DNA of 64,000 bases from Corynebacterium suicordis DSM 45110 (GTDB taxonomy: Bacteria; Actinomycetota; Actinomycetes; Mycobacteriales; Mycobacteriaceae), in contig NZ_JADKMY010000001.1 in the NCBI RefSeq assembly GCF_015351405.1, forward strand, positions 434,001 through 498,000. Reading direction: 5' to 3'. Below the pieces are notes generated by a model, which was given only the letters and a program-made list of their open reading frames with translations, had not been told where the DNA came from and ran no database searches. The translations under genes and the position numbers were made by a program. This document shows positions 44,541 to 54,725 of the stretch, in pieces. The first letter of the stretch is position 1, and every line of letters starts with the position of its first letter.

Positions 44541-44554
44541 GAGGAGGTTTAACC

Positions 44555-45091
44555 ATGTCTCGTATTGGCAAGGCACCGGTGACCGTACCCTCTGGCGTCA
44601 CCGTCACTATCAATGAGCAGAACGTTGAAGTTAAGGGTCCAAAGGGCACCTTGGCTCAGGTTCTGCCAGCACCGATCACCGTGGCACAGGAAGGCGACGA
44701 GCTCGTCGTCTCCCGCCCAGATGATCACCGCAAGAATCGTTCCCTGCACGGCCTGTCTCGTTCTCTGATCAACAACATGGTCGAGGGCGTCACCAAGGGC
44801 TACACCATCAAGATGGAAATCTTCGGTGTGGGTTACCGTGTGCAGCTCAAGGGCCAGAACCTTGAATTCGCACTGGGTTACTCCCACCCAATCCTGATTG
44901 AGGCTCCTGAGGGCATCAAGTTCGCCGTCGATGGAAACACCAAGTTCTCCATCGAGGGAATCAACAAGCAGCAGGTTGGCCAGATCGCCGCGAACATCCG
45001 CCGTCTGCGTAAGGATGACCCATACAAGGGTAAGGGCATCCGTTACGCCGGCGAGCAGGTCCGTCGCAAGGATGGAAAGACGGGTAAGTAA
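44555..45091 (+). CDS. rplF: 50S ribosomal protein L6
   Basis: 178 residues. [15 protein letters not shown] and the ending [24 protein letters not shown] are diagnostic. Preceded by AGAGGAGG and overlapping rplR by one base. Confidence 0.98.
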   Translation: MSRIGKAPVTVPSGVTVTINEQNVEVKGPKGTLAQVLPAPITVAQEGDELVVSRPDDHRKNRSLHGLSRSLINNMVEGVTKGYTIKMEIFGVGYRVQLKGQNLEFALGYSHPILIEAPEGIKFAVDGNTKFSIEGINKQQVGQIAANIRRLRKDDPYKGKGIRYAGEQVRRKDGKTGK

Positions 45092-45501
45092 TGAGCAACA
45101 ACGCATCCAACAAGGAAGGCCAGCGGCTTCCAGTGGGCAAGGATATTTCCACCCGCCGCCGCGTGGCACGTGCACGTCGTCACTTCCGCATCCGCAAGAC
45201 CCTTTCCGGCACTCCAGAGTCTCCACGGCTCGTAGTGCACCGCACCTCTCGTCACATGCACGTTCAGGTCATCGACGACGTAGCTGGCCACACCCTGGTC
45301 GCTGCGTCCACGATGGAACCAGACGTGCGCTCCATTGAGGGTGACAAGAAGGCTCGCGGAGCCAAGGTGGGTCAGCTGATCGCCGAGCGCGCTAAGGCCG
45401 CCGGCATCGAAACGGTCGTCTTCGACCGCGCTGGCTACAAGTACCACGGTCGCGTCGCCGCACTGGCAGACGCCGCCCGCGAAGGTGGTCTGAAGTTCTA
45501 A
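45091..45501 (+). CDS. rplR: 50S ribosomal protein L18
   Basis: 136 residues. [35 protein letters not shown] and the ending [19 protein letters not shown] identify L18, which binds 5S rRNA. Confidence 0.98.
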   Translation: MSNNASNKEGQRLPVGKDISTRRRVARARRHFRIRKTLSGTPESPRLVVHRTSRHMHVQVIDDVAGHTLVAASTMEPDVRSIEGDKKARGAKVGQLIAERAKAAGIETVVFDRAGYKYHGRVAALADAAREGGLKF

Positions 45502-45541
45502 TGAAGACCACTAACTACAACACCAACGGAAGGAACGCGTG

Positions 45542-46198
45542 ATGTCGGAACGTGATCGTAACGGCGGACGCTCCGCCGATAACAACAACAGCGACAACCG
45601 TAATAACAACCGCAACGACCGTAGTGGTGGCAATAACGACCGCCGCAACGATCGTCGCAACAACCAGCAGCAGGACGAGCGCAATCAGTACATCGAGCGC
45701 GTAGTCACCATTAACCGCGTGTCCAAGGTGGTTAAGGGTGGACGTCGTTTCAGCTTCACCGCACTTGTCATCGTCGGCGACGGCCAGGGAATGGTCGGCG
45801 TGGGCTACGGCAAGGCCAAGGAAGTTCCTGCTGCAATCCAGAAGGGCGCAGAAGAGGCACGTAAGAGCTTCTTCCGCGTTCCAATGATCAACGGCACCAT
45901 CACCCACCCAGTACAGGGTGAGGCAGCAGCCGGCATCGTCATGATGAAGCCAGCTGCTCCAGGTACCGGAGTTATCGCCGGTGGCGCTGCACGTCCAGTT
46001 CTGGAATGTGCAGGCGTACAGGACATCCTGTCCAAGTCCCTCGGCTCTGATAACGCAATCAACGTTGTCCACGCAACCGTGGATGGTCTGAAGCAGCTCG
46101 TCCGCCCAGAGGAAGTTGCCGCACGTCGTGGCAAGTCTCTGGAGGAAGTTGCTCCAGCTGCAATGCTGCGCGCACGCGCCGCAGGACAGGGGGCATAA
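45542..46198 (+). CDS. rpsE: 30S ribosomal protein S5
   Basis: 218 residues from ATG 45542, with GGAAGGA 6 bases upstream. [31 protein letters not shown] core ([23 protein letters not shown]) and the C-terminal S5 domain are intact. It carries an unusual N-terminal extension of about 47 residues very rich in Asn, Asp and Arg ([19 protein letters not shown]), likely disordered. S5 governs decoding accuracy with S4. Confidence 0.97.
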   Translation: MSERDRNGGRSADNNNSDNRNNNRNDRSGGNNDRRNDRRNNQQQDERNQYIERVVTINRVSKVVKGGRRFSFTALVIVGDGQGMVGVGYGKAKEVPAAIQKGAEEARKSFFRVPMINGTITHPVQGEAAAGIVMMKPAAPGTGVIAGGAARPVLECAGVQDILSKSLGSDNAINVVHATVDGLKQLVRPEEVAARRGKSLEEVAPAAMLRARAAGQGA

Positions 46199-46200
46199 TC

Positions 46201-46386
46201 ATGGCTCTGAAGATCACCCAGTTAAAGGGCCTCGTAGGAACCAAGCCAAAGCAGCGCGAATCCATGCGCTCTCTCGGCCTGAAGCGCATCGGTCAGTCTG
46301 TCGTACGTGAGGATTCTCCAATCGTCCGCGGCCAGATCAACACCGTGCGCCACATGGTCGAGGTTGAAGAAGTGGCAGGAGAGTAA
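46201..46386 (+). CDS. rpmD: 50S ribosomal protein L30
   Basis: 61 residues ([56 protein letters not shown]). Complete, 2 bases after rpsE and 2 before rplO. Confidence 0.97.
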   Translation: MALKITQLKGLVGTKPKQRESMRSLGLKRIGQSVVREDSPIVRGQINTVRHMVEVEEVAGE

Positions 46387-46388
46387 TA

Positions 46389-46835
46389 ATGAGCGATCCA
46401 ATTAAGCTCCACGACCTCCGCCCAGCAAAGGGTGCTAACAAAGCCAAGACCCGCGTGGGCCGTGGTGAAGCATCCAAGGGTAAGACCGCTGGTCGTGGTA
46501 CCAAGGGTACGGGCGCCCGCAAGCAGGTTTCCGCAGCGTTTGAGGGTGGCCAAATGCCACTGCACATGCGTCTGCCAAAGCTGAAGGGCTTCAAGAACCC
46601 AGCCAAGGTTGTCTTCCAGGTTGTTAACGTCTCTGACCTGGAGAAGGCATTCCCTAACGGCGGCGATGTTGCAGTTGCAGACATCGTTGCTGCCGGCCTG
46701 GTTCGCCCCAAGCAGCCAGTGAAGGTTCTGGGCGATGGCGATATCAGCGTAAAGCTGAACGTCACCGCAAAGAAGTTCTCTCGCTCCGCGAAGGAAAAGA
46801 TCGAAGTTGCAGGTGGCTCCATCACCGAGGCTTAA
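46389..46835 (+). CDS. rplO: 50S ribosomal protein L15
   Basis: 148 residues. [38 protein letters not shown], then [18 protein letters not shown], are diagnostic. It ends the rpsH-rplO transcript; secY, usually next, is 1.8 kb away behind two other genes. Confidence 0.98.
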   Translation: MSDPIKLHDLRPAKGANKAKTRVGRGEASKGKTAGRGTKGTGARKQVSAAFEGGQMPLHMRLPKLKGFKNPAKVVFQVVNVSDLEKAFPNGGDVAVADIVAAGLVRPKQPVKVLGDGDISVKLNVTAKKFSRSAKEKIEVAGGSITEA

Positions 46836-46872
46836 GCCTTAGTGCTTGAGCTGTAGCTCTTTTCTGAAGATA

Positions 46873-46906
46873 AGCGCCTCACACCGATTGGTGTGGGGCG
46901 CTTTTT
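46873..46906 (+). terminator. Terminator after rplO
   Basis: AGCGCCTCACACC-GATT-GGTGTGGGGCGCT stem with one G-U pair and TTTT. Confidence 0.85.
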
Positions 46907-46983
46907 GCTGCGTGGGGGATGCTGCGTGGTTGCTGCGTGAGGCCACGCTGTTGGCAGTAGGCAAGGCGCTGAAGGGGGACAGC

Positions 46984-47000
46984 GGCGTCGGATAAAAGAG
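46984..47000 (+). repeat. Interspersed TGGCGTCG-A-tract motif, copy 7
   Basis: GGCGTCGGATAAAAGAG in the otherwise featureless gap 46907-47125, which also has three close GCTGCGTG repeats at its start. No gene is seen there. Confidence 0.6.
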
Positions 47001-47125
47001 TGAGGGGGACGAACGTCGGGATTACCCGCCGCGACCCGGTTAAACACGCAGGTGAGGAATTCAGGATTGCCGTTAAACCGGACGTTCGTAAGGGCGGGGC
47101 AGCGAACAGCGGGCGGGGCGAGTAG

Positions 47126-47713
47126 TTACGTCCCGAGTGCCGCGATCGCGGCTTCCGCCTCCGGCAAGCTGAGGTGGCCAGCTGTCACCAGTTGTGCCAG
47201 GCCGTGGACGATTCCCCAGAGCATGGTGGTGAAATCTCCCGAGGCAGCAGTGGGAAACATCCCATCTGCTTGAGCTCCGCGAGCGGTTTCAGTCAGCAGT
47301 TTCTCCATACGTTGAATCTGCTCCAGCTTGGCGGGCCCTGGATTGCCCGGGTCGCACACCGCTGGATCGTAGATGAGGGCGAAAGCGTTCGGGTGCTCCG
47401 CAGCGAAGCCAATGTAGGCGCTTCCCTGGGCGTAGAGCGCATCCTTGCCTGGCTTCGCTTGTGTGACGGCGGCTTCCTGGGCGTCGGCGAAGCGCCGCAT
47501 GCATTCGGTGCTGAGGTCTTCCAGCAGGGCCTTCTTATCCGCGAAGTGATGATACGGAGCCTGATGGCTCACCCCAGCTCGACGGGCCAATTCCCGCATG
47601 CTGATGGACATCGCGGGCGCCTCATGAAGCATGTCGAAACCGGTGGCCCGGAGGGCTGTCAGAAGACTGCCGTGGTGATAGGACTTTTCCGTTGATCTTG
47701 ACACAGTCAACAT
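47126..47713 (-). CDS. TetR-family repressor
   Basis: 195 residues. Helix-turn-helix MSISMRELARRAGVSHQAPYHHFADKKALLEDLS near the N-terminus, then an all-helical ligand domain with AALYAQGSAYIGFAAEHPNAFALIYDP-like sequence (TetR_C_33 type, by resemblance). It diverges from a quinone-reductase-like gene. Two related palindromes lie between them, one overlapping its own start codon, so autorepression is expected. It sits between rplO and secY, positions usually adjacent. Confidence 0.9.
   Translation of the reverse strand: MLTVSRSTEKSYHHGSLLTALRATGFDMLHEAPAMSISMRELARRAGVSHQAPYHHFADKKALLEDLSTECMRRFADAQEAAVTQAKPGKDALYAQGSAYIGFAAEHPNAFALIYDPAVCDPGNPGPAKLEQIQRMEKLLTETARGAQADGMFPTAASGDFTTMLWGIVHGLAQLVTAGHLSLPEAEAAIAALGT
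47698..47710. promoter_or_regulatory. Predicted TetR operator A
   Basis: TTGAC-ACA-GTCAA, a perfect palindrome overlapping the first codons of the TetR gene. Confidence 0.65.
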
Positions 47714-47740
47714 TCTAATGGATAGTTGAGAACGTCAAAC

Positions 47741-47753
47741 TAGACACTGTCTA
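47741..47753. promoter_or_regulatory. Predicted TetR operator B
   Basis: TAGACA-C-TGTCTA, perfect palindrome sharing T-GACAC-GTC-A with operator A. 43 bases away. Confidence 0.65.
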
Positions 47754-47838
47754 CTTGCGGACCATCTAAGCGCTACCCAAGCGCCACATCAGCCCGGAAA
47801 AAGCACCACTTCACACCTTTGGAAAAGGATCACCACCC

Positions 47839-48516
47839 ATGCCACACATCCTCATCATCAACGGACACCCCAACCCCACCTCCTTCAGCCGCTACCTCGC
47901 AGATGCCTATGCGCAGGCCGCCCGGGGGGAAGGCGTTGGCGTCGAACAAATAAATCTTTGCGAGCTGGACTTTGATCCCGTGCTGCATGCTGGCTACCGC
48001 GGGACTCAGGAATTGGAAGCTGACCTGGTCAAGGCCCAGGAATCCTTGGCTGCGTGTGATCACCTGGTTGTGGTCACTCCGGTGTGGTGGGGTTCAACTC
48101 CCGCACTGCTCAAGGGGTTCTTTGATCGCGCACTGGAAGCGAAGTGGGCGTACCACTACTCGGACAAGGGGATTCCGCAGGGGCACTTCACGGGTCGCTC
48201 GGCGCGTCTGTTGATGACGGCCGACTCACCCGGTTGGTACCTGCGCTTGTTCCAGGGTCAGCCAACTCTGCGGCAAGTGGTGAATTCCACAATGCGTTTC
48301 TGTGGGTTCGGGCCGGTGAAGGTGTCGCGGTTCTCCCCAGTACGTACCTCTAACGCGCAGAAGCGTGAGGGATGGCTGGTCGAAGCTGGTCGCATCGGGG
48401 TGCAGGACGCGAAGAAATTGCTCGAGGCCAAGCAGGCCGGCAAGAAGGCAGGCAAGAAGGTAAAGGAAAAGGCGGATCCCTTTGCTATCCGAGCTGAACT
48501 ATTAAAGGGGAAGTAG
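47839..48516 (+). CDS. Flavodoxin-fold NAD(P)H dehydrogenase (quinone)
   Basis: 225 residues of the KefF/NQO1-like family: ILIINGHPNPTSFSRYLADAY (FMN phosphate loop), HLVVVTPVWWGSTPALLKGFFDRAL, and GRSARLLMTADSPGWYLRL. The last 40 residues are a Lys/Ala-rich tail (KQAGKKAGKKVKEKAD) not typical of the family. It probably reduces quinones or electrophiles by two electrons and is induced through the divergent TetR protein. AAAAGGA lies 10 bases before the ATG. Confidence 0.88.
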   Translation: MPHILIINGHPNPTSFSRYLADAYAQAARGEGVGVEQINLCELDFDPVLHAGYRGTQELEADLVKAQESLAACDHLVVVTPVWWGSTPALLKGFFDRALEAKWAYHYSDKGIPQGHFTGRSARLLMTADSPGWYLRLFQGQPTLRQVVNSTMRFCGFGPVKVSRFSPVRTSNAQKREGWLVEAGRIGVQDAKKLLEAKQAGKKAGKKVKEKADPFAIRAELLKGK

Positions 48517-48537
48517 CCGGGAAGTAACCGGGAAATG

Positions 48538-48567
48538 CCCCGCCAGACTATCGAGTGTCTGGCGGGG
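48538..48567 (+). terminator. Hairpin terminator before secY
   Basis: Perfect 11-bp stem CCCCGCCAGAC / GTCTGGCGGGG with an 8-base loop. No U-tract follows directly. Confidence 0.7.
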
Positions 48568-48670
48568 CTGATACTATTTTGGGGTTGTACTCCGGTCGAT
48601 CGAATGCTGTTAGTTGCCCCGGCACACAGCTTTCTAGAAGATTGCCGTTCCACTTACCCAGGAGGCTAGT

Positions 48671-50005
48671 TTGTCCGCCATCGTCTCGGCGTTCAAAAAT
48701 GTTGATCTCCGCAATAAGATTCTCTTCACTATTGCGATGGTCATCCTTTACCGCATCGGTGCCCAAATCCCCACCCCAGGTGTGGATTACGCTCGGATCA
48801 CCCAGCAGATTAGCGACCTGACGAACCAGTCAACCGTCTACTCGATGATCAACCTGTTCTCAGGTGGTGCGCTGCTCCAGTTATCCATCTTTGCGGTGGG
48901 CATCATGCCGTTCATTACGGCGTCGATCATCGTCCAGCTGCTCACCGTGGTGATCCCAAAGTTTGAGCAGCTGAAGAAGGAAGGCCAGTCCGGCCAGGCG
49001 AAGATGACGGAATACACCCGTTACCTCACCGTGGCGCTGGCACTTCTGCAGTCCTCGGGCATCGTCGCCCTGGCGGACCGCGAGCAGCTGCTGGGCCAGG
49101 GCGTTCCCGTGCTGAAGGAAAACGTGGGAATCCTAGGCCTGGTGCTCATGGTTCTGGTGATGACCTCCGGCGCAGTCCTGCTCATGTGGCTGGGTGAGCT
49201 GATCACCGACCGCGGCATCGGCAATGGTATGTCCCTGCTGATCACCGCTGGTATTGCCACCATGATGCCCGCCGAGGGACTGAACATCCTCACCTCCTCC
49301 GGTGGATTCATCTTCGGCGCAGTCCTCATCGGCGTGCTCATCCTGGTGGTGGGCGTGGTCTTCATGGAGCAGGGTCAGCGTCGCATCCCAGTGCAGTACG
49401 CCAAGCGCATGATCGGCCGCCGCCAGTACGGTGAAACCTCTACCTACCTGCCGCTGAAGGTCAACCAGGCAGGTGTGATCCCCGTGATCTTCGCTTCCTC
49501 CCTGATGACCGTGCCAATCCTGATCACCCAGATCATTCAGTCCAATGATCCGCAGGCCATGAACAATCAGGGCAACTGGTGGAACCGCACCGTCATCTCC
49601 GTGCTGACGGACCACACCAGCTGGGCATACATCCTGGTGAACCTGCTGCTCATCATCTTCTTCTCTTTCTTCTACGTGTCCGTGCAGTACGATCCCAACG
49701 ATCAAGCGGAAAACATGAAGAAGTACGGTGGCTTCATCCCTGGCATCCGTCCCGGCCGCCCAACCGCGGAGTACCTGGGCTATGTGATGAACCGCCTGCT
49801 GGTGGTCGGCTCTATTTACCTTGGCCTCATCGCCATCCTGCCGAACATTCTGATTAACATGGGTGTGCAGACTACCTCCGCCTCCAGCGGCTCCATGCCG
49901 TTCGGTGGCACCGCAATTCTGATTCTGGTCTCTGTAGCATTGACTACCGTCAAGCAAATCGAGTCCCAGGTCATGCAAGCTAACTACGAAGGATTCCTGA
50001 AATGA
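48671..50005 (+). CDS. secY: Preprotein translocase subunit SecY
   Basis: 444 residues, ten membrane helices. TTG start with AGGAGG 5 bases upstream. [32 protein letters not shown] and [26 protein letters not shown] are conserved cytoplasmic-loop regions. It forms the protein-conducting channel and would export the lipase and small secreted proteins seen here. The adk ATG overlaps its stop by 4 bases. Confidence 0.98.
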   Translation: MSAIVSAFKNVDLRNKILFTIAMVILYRIGAQIPTPGVDYARITQQISDLTNQSTVYSMINLFSGGALLQLSIFAVGIMPFITASIIVQLLTVVIPKFEQLKKEGQSGQAKMTEYTRYLTVALALLQSSGIVALADREQLLGQGVPVLKENVGILGLVLMVLVMTSGAVLLMWLGELITDRGIGNGMSLLITAGIATMMPAEGLNILTSSGGFIFGAVLIGVLILVVGVVFMEQGQRRIPVQYAKRMIGRRQYGETSTYLPLKVNQAGVIPVIFASSLMTVPILITQIIQSNDPQAMNNQGNWWNRTVISVLTDHTSWAYILVNLLLIIFFSFFYVSVQYDPNDQAENMKKYGGFIPGIRPGRPTAEYLGYVMNRLLVVGSIYLGLIAILPNILINMGVQTTSASSGSMPFGGTAILILVSVALTTVKQIESQVMQANYEGFLK

Positions 50006-50547
50006 GACTAGTTCTCCTAGGCCCTCCCGGTGCAGGTAAAGGCACCCAGGCCGCGTTGCTCTCCGATTCCCTGAAGATCCCGCACATCTCCACCGGAGAC
50101 CTGTTCCGCGCGAACATCAGCAACGGCACTGACTTGGGCAAGCAAGCTCAGGAATACATGGATGCCGGCAACCTGGTTCCCACCGAGGTCACCGCGAAGA
50201 TGGTTCAGGATCGCCTCAACCAGGATGACGCTCAAGAGGGCTTCCTCCTGGACGGCTTCCCCCGCACCATCGAGCAGGCCGAACTGCTGGAAGAGATGCT
50301 CAAGAAGGACGGGCACTCCCTGGATGCAGTCGTGAACTACGTGGTTTCCGAGGATGTCGTGGTGGAGCGCATGCTGGCCCGTGGTCGTAACGATGACAAC
50401 GAGGACACCATCCGCACCCGCCTCGAGGTGTACCGCGATGAGACCGCCCCGCTGATCGATCACTACCAGGACATCCTGGTGAACATCGATGCAGAAGGCA
50501 CCGTGGAAGACATTTCCACCACCACCCTGGACGCACTGGACAACTAG
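50002..50547 (+). CDS. adk: Adenylate kinase
   Basis: 181 residues, the short form without a zinc/LID domain insertion, normal for actinobacteria. P-loop GPPGAGKGT (7-15), [10 protein letters not shown], and [17 protein letters not shown] are intact. Interconverts AMP, ADP and ATP. Coupled to secY. Confidence 0.98.
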   Translation: MRLVLLGPPGAGKGTQAALLSDSLKIPHISTGDLFRANISNGTDLGKQAQEYMDAGNLVPTEVTAKMVQDRLNQDDAQEGFLLDGFPRTIEQAELLEEMLKKDGHSLDAVVNYVVSEDVVVERMLARGRNDDNEDTIRTRLEVYRDETAPLIDHYQDILVNIDAEGTVEDISTTTLDALDN

Positions 50548-50562
50548 TTCCCCGTCCACCCG

Positions 50563-50602
50563 CCACGCACCGCTGCTTAGGCCGTGCGTGGTTTTCTTTT
50601 TT
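50563..50602 (+). terminator. Terminator after adk
   Basis: CCACGCAC / GTGCGTGG stem, then TTTTCTTTTTTT. The T-tract is shared with motif copy 8. Confidence 0.85.
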
Positions 50603-50651
50603 TCTCGACGCCAAACCCCGGGTAGCCCAGGGTGGCGTCGAAAAGAAGAAC
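50592..50651. repeat. Inverted pair of the interspersed motif, copies 8 and 9
   Basis: Copy 8 (minus) reads TTTGGCGTCGAGAAAAAAAG; copy 9 (plus, 50630-50651) reads GGGTGGCGTCGAAAAGAAGA. Facing copies separated by about 12 bases can form a long hairpin between adk and map. Confidence 0.8.
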
Positions 50652-50684
50652 ACACTTCAACAAACAGAAAGGCACTATCCCTCA

Positions 50685-51479
50685 ATGGGCTTTCGCAAGA
50701 AGAACAAGGCCATCGCGGCCAAGACATCCGAGCAGCTGGACGCCATGCAGGCAGCCGGGGAGATCGTGGGCAAGGCTCTGCAGGCCGTGCGCGAGGCCGC
50801 CGAACCGGGTGTGAGCACCCTGGATCTGGACCGGATCGCTGAGGACATGATCCGGGGTGCCGGAGCCGTGCCCGCGTTCAAGGGCTACCAGGGATTCCCG
50901 GGATCGATCTGCAGCTCGGTCAACGAGATGATCGTGCACGGCATTCCTTCGGCGGATGTGGTGCTCAAGAGCGGTGACCTTGTGTCCGTGGATTGCGGAG
51001 CGATCCTCGATGGCTGGGTGGGGGATAGCGCCTGGACTTTTGGAGTGGGGGAGATCTCCGCGGAGGCGCAGAAGCTCAACGAGGCCACCGAATGGGTGCT
51101 GATGGAAGGGCTCAAGGCCATGGTGCCGGGCAATCGCCTCACCGATGTGTCCTGGGCCCTGGAGAAGGCCACCAACGACGCGGAAGAGAAGTTCGGGGTG
51201 GATCTGTTCATCGTCGATGGTTTCGGCGGGCATGGAATCGGACGCAGCATGCATGAAGATCCATACCTGGCCAACGAGGGCAAGCCCGGCCGTGGCCCGT
51301 TGATTCAGGAGGGATCGGTGCTGGCCATCGAACCGATGCTCACGCTGGGCACGGAGTACTCCAAGGTGCTGGAGGATGAATGGTCCGTGGTGACCGAGGA
51401 CGGCTCGCTGGCCTCCCACTGGGAGCACACCGTGGCGGCTACTGCCGGGGGACCGCGCATCCTTACCCCGCGCTACTGA
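50685..51479 (+). CDS. map: Methionine aminopeptidase, type I
   Basis: 264 residues. All metal ligands are present: Asp103 (SVDCGA), Asp114 (GDSAW), His183 (GGHGIG), Glu216 (AIEP) and Glu247 (WEHT), with substrate-binding His85 (VHGIP). No SH3-like N-terminal zinc extension. It removes the initiator methionine. It has its own start after the adk terminator; its stop precedes the infA leader. Confidence 0.97.
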   Translation: MGFRKKNKAIAAKTSEQLDAMQAAGEIVGKALQAVREAAEPGVSTLDLDRIAEDMIRGAGAVPAFKGYQGFPGSICSSVNEMIVHGIPSADVVLKSGDLVSVDCGAILDGWVGDSAWTFGVGEISAEAQKLNEATEWVLMEGLKAMVPGNRLTDVSWALEKATNDAEEKFGVDLFIVDGFGGHGIGRSMHEDPYLANEGKPGRGPLIQEGSVLAIEPMLTLGTEYSKVLEDEWSVVTEDGSLASHWEHTVAATAGGPRILTPRY

Positions 51480-51630
51480 TCAACCCGAGCTCTCCAATGA
51501 GCCAAGGATGGGCTTGGGGATGACCGGGCGCAGTTGAGCATGAGCCGTTATTTGCTATGAGCAGGGCAAAGGGCGTAAAGTCGCTCTTTGTCTTGCGAGT
51601 CAATGTGCTCGCAGCGACAAACGCTCACTG

Positions 51631-51651
51631 CCCAGCATGAAACGTGCTGGG
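51631..51651 (+). promoter_or_regulatory. Hairpin in infA leader
   Basis: CCCAGCA-TGAAACG-TGCTGGG, 50 bases before infA, in a 222-base leader without a gene. No U-tract. Confidence 0.4.
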
Positions 51652-51701
51652 AATGTTAGCGCAGTACAACGATCATTTTCTACATGTGTTGAAGGAAGTT
51701 T

Positions 51702-51923
51702 ATGGCTAAGAAGGAAGGCGCCATCGAGGTCGAAGGTCGCATTGTCGAACCTTTGCCCAATGCGATGTTCCGCGTTGAGCTGGATAACGGGCACAAGGTG
51801 CTCGCACACATCTCCGGCAAGATGCGTCAGCACTACATCCGTATCCTCCCAGAGGATCGCGTAGTGGTTGAGCTTTCTCCATACGACCTCACACGCGGAC
51901 GCATCGTATACCGCTACAAATAA
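51702..51923 (+). CDS. infA: Translation initiation factor IF-1
   Basis: 73 residues, one OB-fold ([52 protein letters not shown]). GAAGGAAG precedes the ATG. rpmJ, which often follows, is absent; 220 bases of leader lead to rpsM. Confidence 0.98.
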   Translation: MAKKEGAIEVEGRIVEPLPNAMFRVELDNGHKVLAHISGKMRQHYIRILPEDRVVVELSPYDLTRGRIVYRYK

Positions 51924-52143
51924 GCCTCACTGATCGCGCCTGATGGGCGCATCATTTGAGCATGTGAGACTCATAACGTAAGCCTCCATACATCTTCGCG
52001 GGCAGCTGTAACCAGCAGCCCGTAACCCACCTTCGGCCGCGGCGGCTGAAGCCCGCACCACATTCTTCTCGGATTCTTCCGGAGGATAACTGTGCGGGGC
52101 GAGTATGGAGAAAACCGCCGTAACTATCCGGAAGGAATGCCTC

Positions 52144-52512
52144 ATGGCACGTCTTGCTGGTGTGGATCTCCCACGCGATAAGCGCATGGAGGTTGCACTC
52201 ACCTACATTTTTGGAATTGGCCCAAGCCGTTCCGCCGAGTTGCTGGAAAAGACCGGCATCTCTCCTGACCTGCGCTCCAAGGATCTCACTGACGAGCAGC
52301 TCACCGCTCTGCGTGACGTGATTGAAAACACCTGGAAGGTGGAGGGAGACCTCCGCCGCGAAATCCAGGCTGACATCCGCCGCAAGATTGAGATTGGTTC
52401 TTACCAGGGTCTGCGCCACCGTCGTGGTTTGCCAGTCCGTGGTCAGCGCACCAAGACCAATGCACGTACCCGTAAGGGTCCTAAGAAGACGATCGCAGGA
52501 AAGAAGAAGTAA
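52144..52512 (+). CDS. rpsM: 30S ribosomal protein S13
   Basis: 122 residues from ATG 52144 ([26 protein letters not shown]), with GGAAGGA upstream. [29 protein letters not shown] is the tRNA-contacting tail. TAATG to rpsK. Confidence 0.98.
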   Translation: MARLAGVDLPRDKRMEVALTYIFGIGPSRSAELLEKTGISPDLRSKDLTDEQLTALRDVIENTWKVEGDLRREIQADIRRKIEIGSYQGLRHRRGLPVRGQRTKTNARTRKGPKKTIAGKKK

Positions 52513-52916
52513 TGCCTCCAAAGACTCGTTCCGGCGCTCGCCGTACCGGCCGTCGCGTCGTCAAGAAGAACGTGGCCAACGGTCACGCTTACATCAAGTC
52601 CACCTTCAACAACACCATTGTGTCCATCACGGACCCTAAGGGTGCTGTTATTGCATGGGCATCCTCTGGCCACGTTGGCTTCAAGGGATCCCGCAAGTCC
52701 ACTCCATTCGCTGCGCAGATGGCTGCAGAGTCTGCTGCCCGCAAGGCAATGGAGCACGGCATGAAGAAGGTTGACGTGTTCGTTAAGGGTCCAGGCTCCG
52801 GCCGCGAGACCGCGATTCGTTCCCTGTCCACCGCTGGCCTCGAGGTCGGCACTATCGCAGACGTGACGCCACAGCCACACAATGGTTGCCGCCCGTCCAA
52901 GCGTCGCCACGTCTAA
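52512..52916 (+). CDS. rpsK: 30S ribosomal protein S11
   Basis: 134 residues. [29 protein letters not shown] and the ending [18 protein letters not shown] are diagnostic. Platform protein binding near the anti-Shine-Dalgarno end. Confidence 0.98.
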   Translation: MPPKTRSGARRTGRRVVKKNVANGHAYIKSTFNNTIVSITDPKGAVIAWASSGHVGFKGSRKSTPFAAQMAAESAARKAMEHGMKKVDVFVKGPGSGRETAIRSLSTAGLEVGTIADVTPQPHNGCRPSKRRHV

Positions 52917-52943
52917 AGATTAAAGAAAGGATAGGGATACATA

Positions 52944-53549
52944 ATGGCTCGTTATACCGGCCCCATTACCCGTAAGTCCCGTCGCCTCCGCGTCGACCTC
53001 GTCGGCGGAGACAGCTCCTTCGAGCGTCGTCCATACCCACCGGGACAAGCAGGACGCGCTCGCATCAAGGAGTCCGAGTACTTGCTGCAGCTTCAGGAGA
53101 AGCAGAAGGCTAAGTACACCTACGGCGTGCTGGAGAAGCAGTTCCGTCGTTACTACGCCGAGGCTAACCGCCAGGCAGGCAAGACCGGCGACAACCTGGT
53201 CATCCTGCTGGAGACCCGCCTCGACAACGTGGTGTACCGCGCTGGTCTGGCTCGCACCCGCCGCCAGGCACGTCAGCTCGTCTCTCACGGTCACTTCACC
53301 GTGAACGGCAAGAAGATCAACGTTCCTTCTTTCAAGGTCTCTCAGTACGACATCATCGATGTTCGCGAAAAGTCTCGCGAGATGCTGTGGTTCGAAGAGG
53401 GCCAGGAACGTCTGGTTGACGCTGTGGTTCCAGCCTGGTTGCAGGTTGTTCCATCCACTCTGCGCATCCTCGTGCACCAGCTGCCCGAGCGCGCTCAGAT
53501 CGACATCCCGCTGCAAGAGCAGCTCATCGTCGAGCTCTACTCCAAGTAG
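52944..53549 (+). CDS. rpsD: 30S ribosomal protein S4
   Basis: 201 residues. The N-terminus is of the cysteine-free type (ARYTGPITRKSRRLRVDLVGGDSSFERRPYPPG), without the C-x12-C-type zinc site of other S4 proteins, as is usual in actinobacterial C-minus forms. LDNVVYRAGLARTRRQARQLVSHGHFTVNGKKINVPSF is the S4 RNA-binding domain. Preceded by GAAAGGA. Confidence 0.98.
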   Translation: MARYTGPITRKSRRLRVDLVGGDSSFERRPYPPGQAGRARIKESEYLLQLQEKQKAKYTYGVLEKQFRRYYAEANRQAGKTGDNLVILLETRLDNVVYRAGLARTRRQARQLVSHGHFTVNGKKINVPSFKVSQYDIIDVREKSREMLWFEEGQERLVDAVVPAWLQVVPSTLRILVHQLPERAQIDIPLQEQLIVELYSK

Positions 53550-53666
53550 TAGAAAAACCCGGCTTTACTCCGTATTTTCCGTACTCCATCGCCTAGTCTG
53601 GGATGGATTACGGTTTCCCCCTCTACCGGCGTCAAATAGCGGTCGCCGACTAGGAGAATTTCAGAC

Positions 53667-54680
53667 ATGCTTATCTCACAGCGCCCAGCATTGACCGAGG
53701 AATACATCGATTCCTCCCGCTCCCGGTTCGTCATCGAGCCACTGGAGCCAGGTTTCGGTTACACCCTCGGTAACTCCCTGCGCCGTACCCTGCTGTCCTC
53801 CATCCCCGGAGCAGCAGTGACCTCTTTGCGAATCGAAGGTGTGCTCCACGAGTTCACCACCATCCCTGGCGTGAAGGAAGATGTTTCTGACATCATCCTG
53901 AACCTGAAGTCCCTGGTTCTTTCCAGCGACTCTGACGAGCCAGTGTCGATGTACATCCGCAAGGAAGGCGCAGGTGCCGTGACCGGTGCCGATGTTGCTC
54001 CTCCCGCAGGAGTAGAGGTCCACAACCCGGACCTGCACATCGCCACCCTCAATGACCAGGGCAAGCTGGATATCGAACTGACTGTAGAGCGTGGCCGTGG
54101 CTACGTTCCCGCAGCAGTGGCATCCAGCGAGATCGGCCGCATCCCTGTGGACCAGATCTACTCCCCAGTTCTCAAGGTCACCTACAAGGTCGAGGCAACC
54201 CGTGTGGAACAGCGCACGGACTTCGACAAGCTGATCCTAGACGTGGAGACCAAGAACTCCATCACCGCCCGCGATGCTATGGCATCCGCAGGTAAGACCC
54301 TGGTGGAGCTCTTCGGACTGGCACAGGAGCTGAACTTCGAGGCAGAGGGCATCGAGATCGGACCATCTCCACAGGAGACCGAGCACATCGCTGCCTACAA
54401 CATGCCAATCGAGGACCTGAACTTCTCCGTTCGTTCCTACAACTGCCTCAAGCGTGAGGAAATCCACACCGTTGGTGAGTTGGCTACTCGCACGGAGTCC
54501 GATTTGCTGGACATCCGTAACTTTGGCCAGAAGTCCATCAACGAAGTGAAGATCAAGCTGGCCGGACTCGGCCTGGGCTTGAAGGATTCCCCAGAGGGCT
54601 TCGATGTCACTGAGATCGAAGGCTACGACGCAGCAACGGGCGATTTCGTAGACACCGAGGGCGAAGACATCGCGGAGTAA
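53667..54680 (+). CDS. rpoA: RNA polymerase subunit alpha
   Basis: 337 residues. The N-terminal assembly domain ([38 protein letters not shown]) and the C-terminal helix-hairpin-helix domain ([45 protein letters not shown]) are intact. AGGAGAA precedes the ATG. Last but one in the alpha operon. Confidence 0.98.
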   Translation: MLISQRPALTEEYIDSSRSRFVIEPLEPGFGYTLGNSLRRTLLSSIPGAAVTSLRIEGVLHEFTTIPGVKEDVSDIILNLKSLVLSSDSDEPVSMYIRKEGAGAVTGADVAPPAGVEVHNPDLHIATLNDQGKLDIELTVERGRGYVPAAVASSEIGRIPVDQIYSPVLKVTYKVEATRVEQRTDFDKLILDVETKNSITARDAMASAGKTLVELFGLAQELNFEAEGIEIGPSPQETEHIAAYNMPIEDLNFSVRSYNCLKREEIHTVGELATRTESDLLDIRNFGQKSINEVKIKLAGLGLGLKDSPEGFDVTEIEGYDAATGDFVDTEGEDIAE

Positions 54681-54725
54681 GTCGCTTTTCTAAGCGCTCA
54701 CTAAACACCCACACGAGGAGAACTA

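Noticed and set aside
46905..46950. Three close GCTGCGTG repeats after rplO
   Set aside because: Short and irregular; could be chance in a GC-rich gap. No array-like spacing, so not a CRISPR or a satellite.
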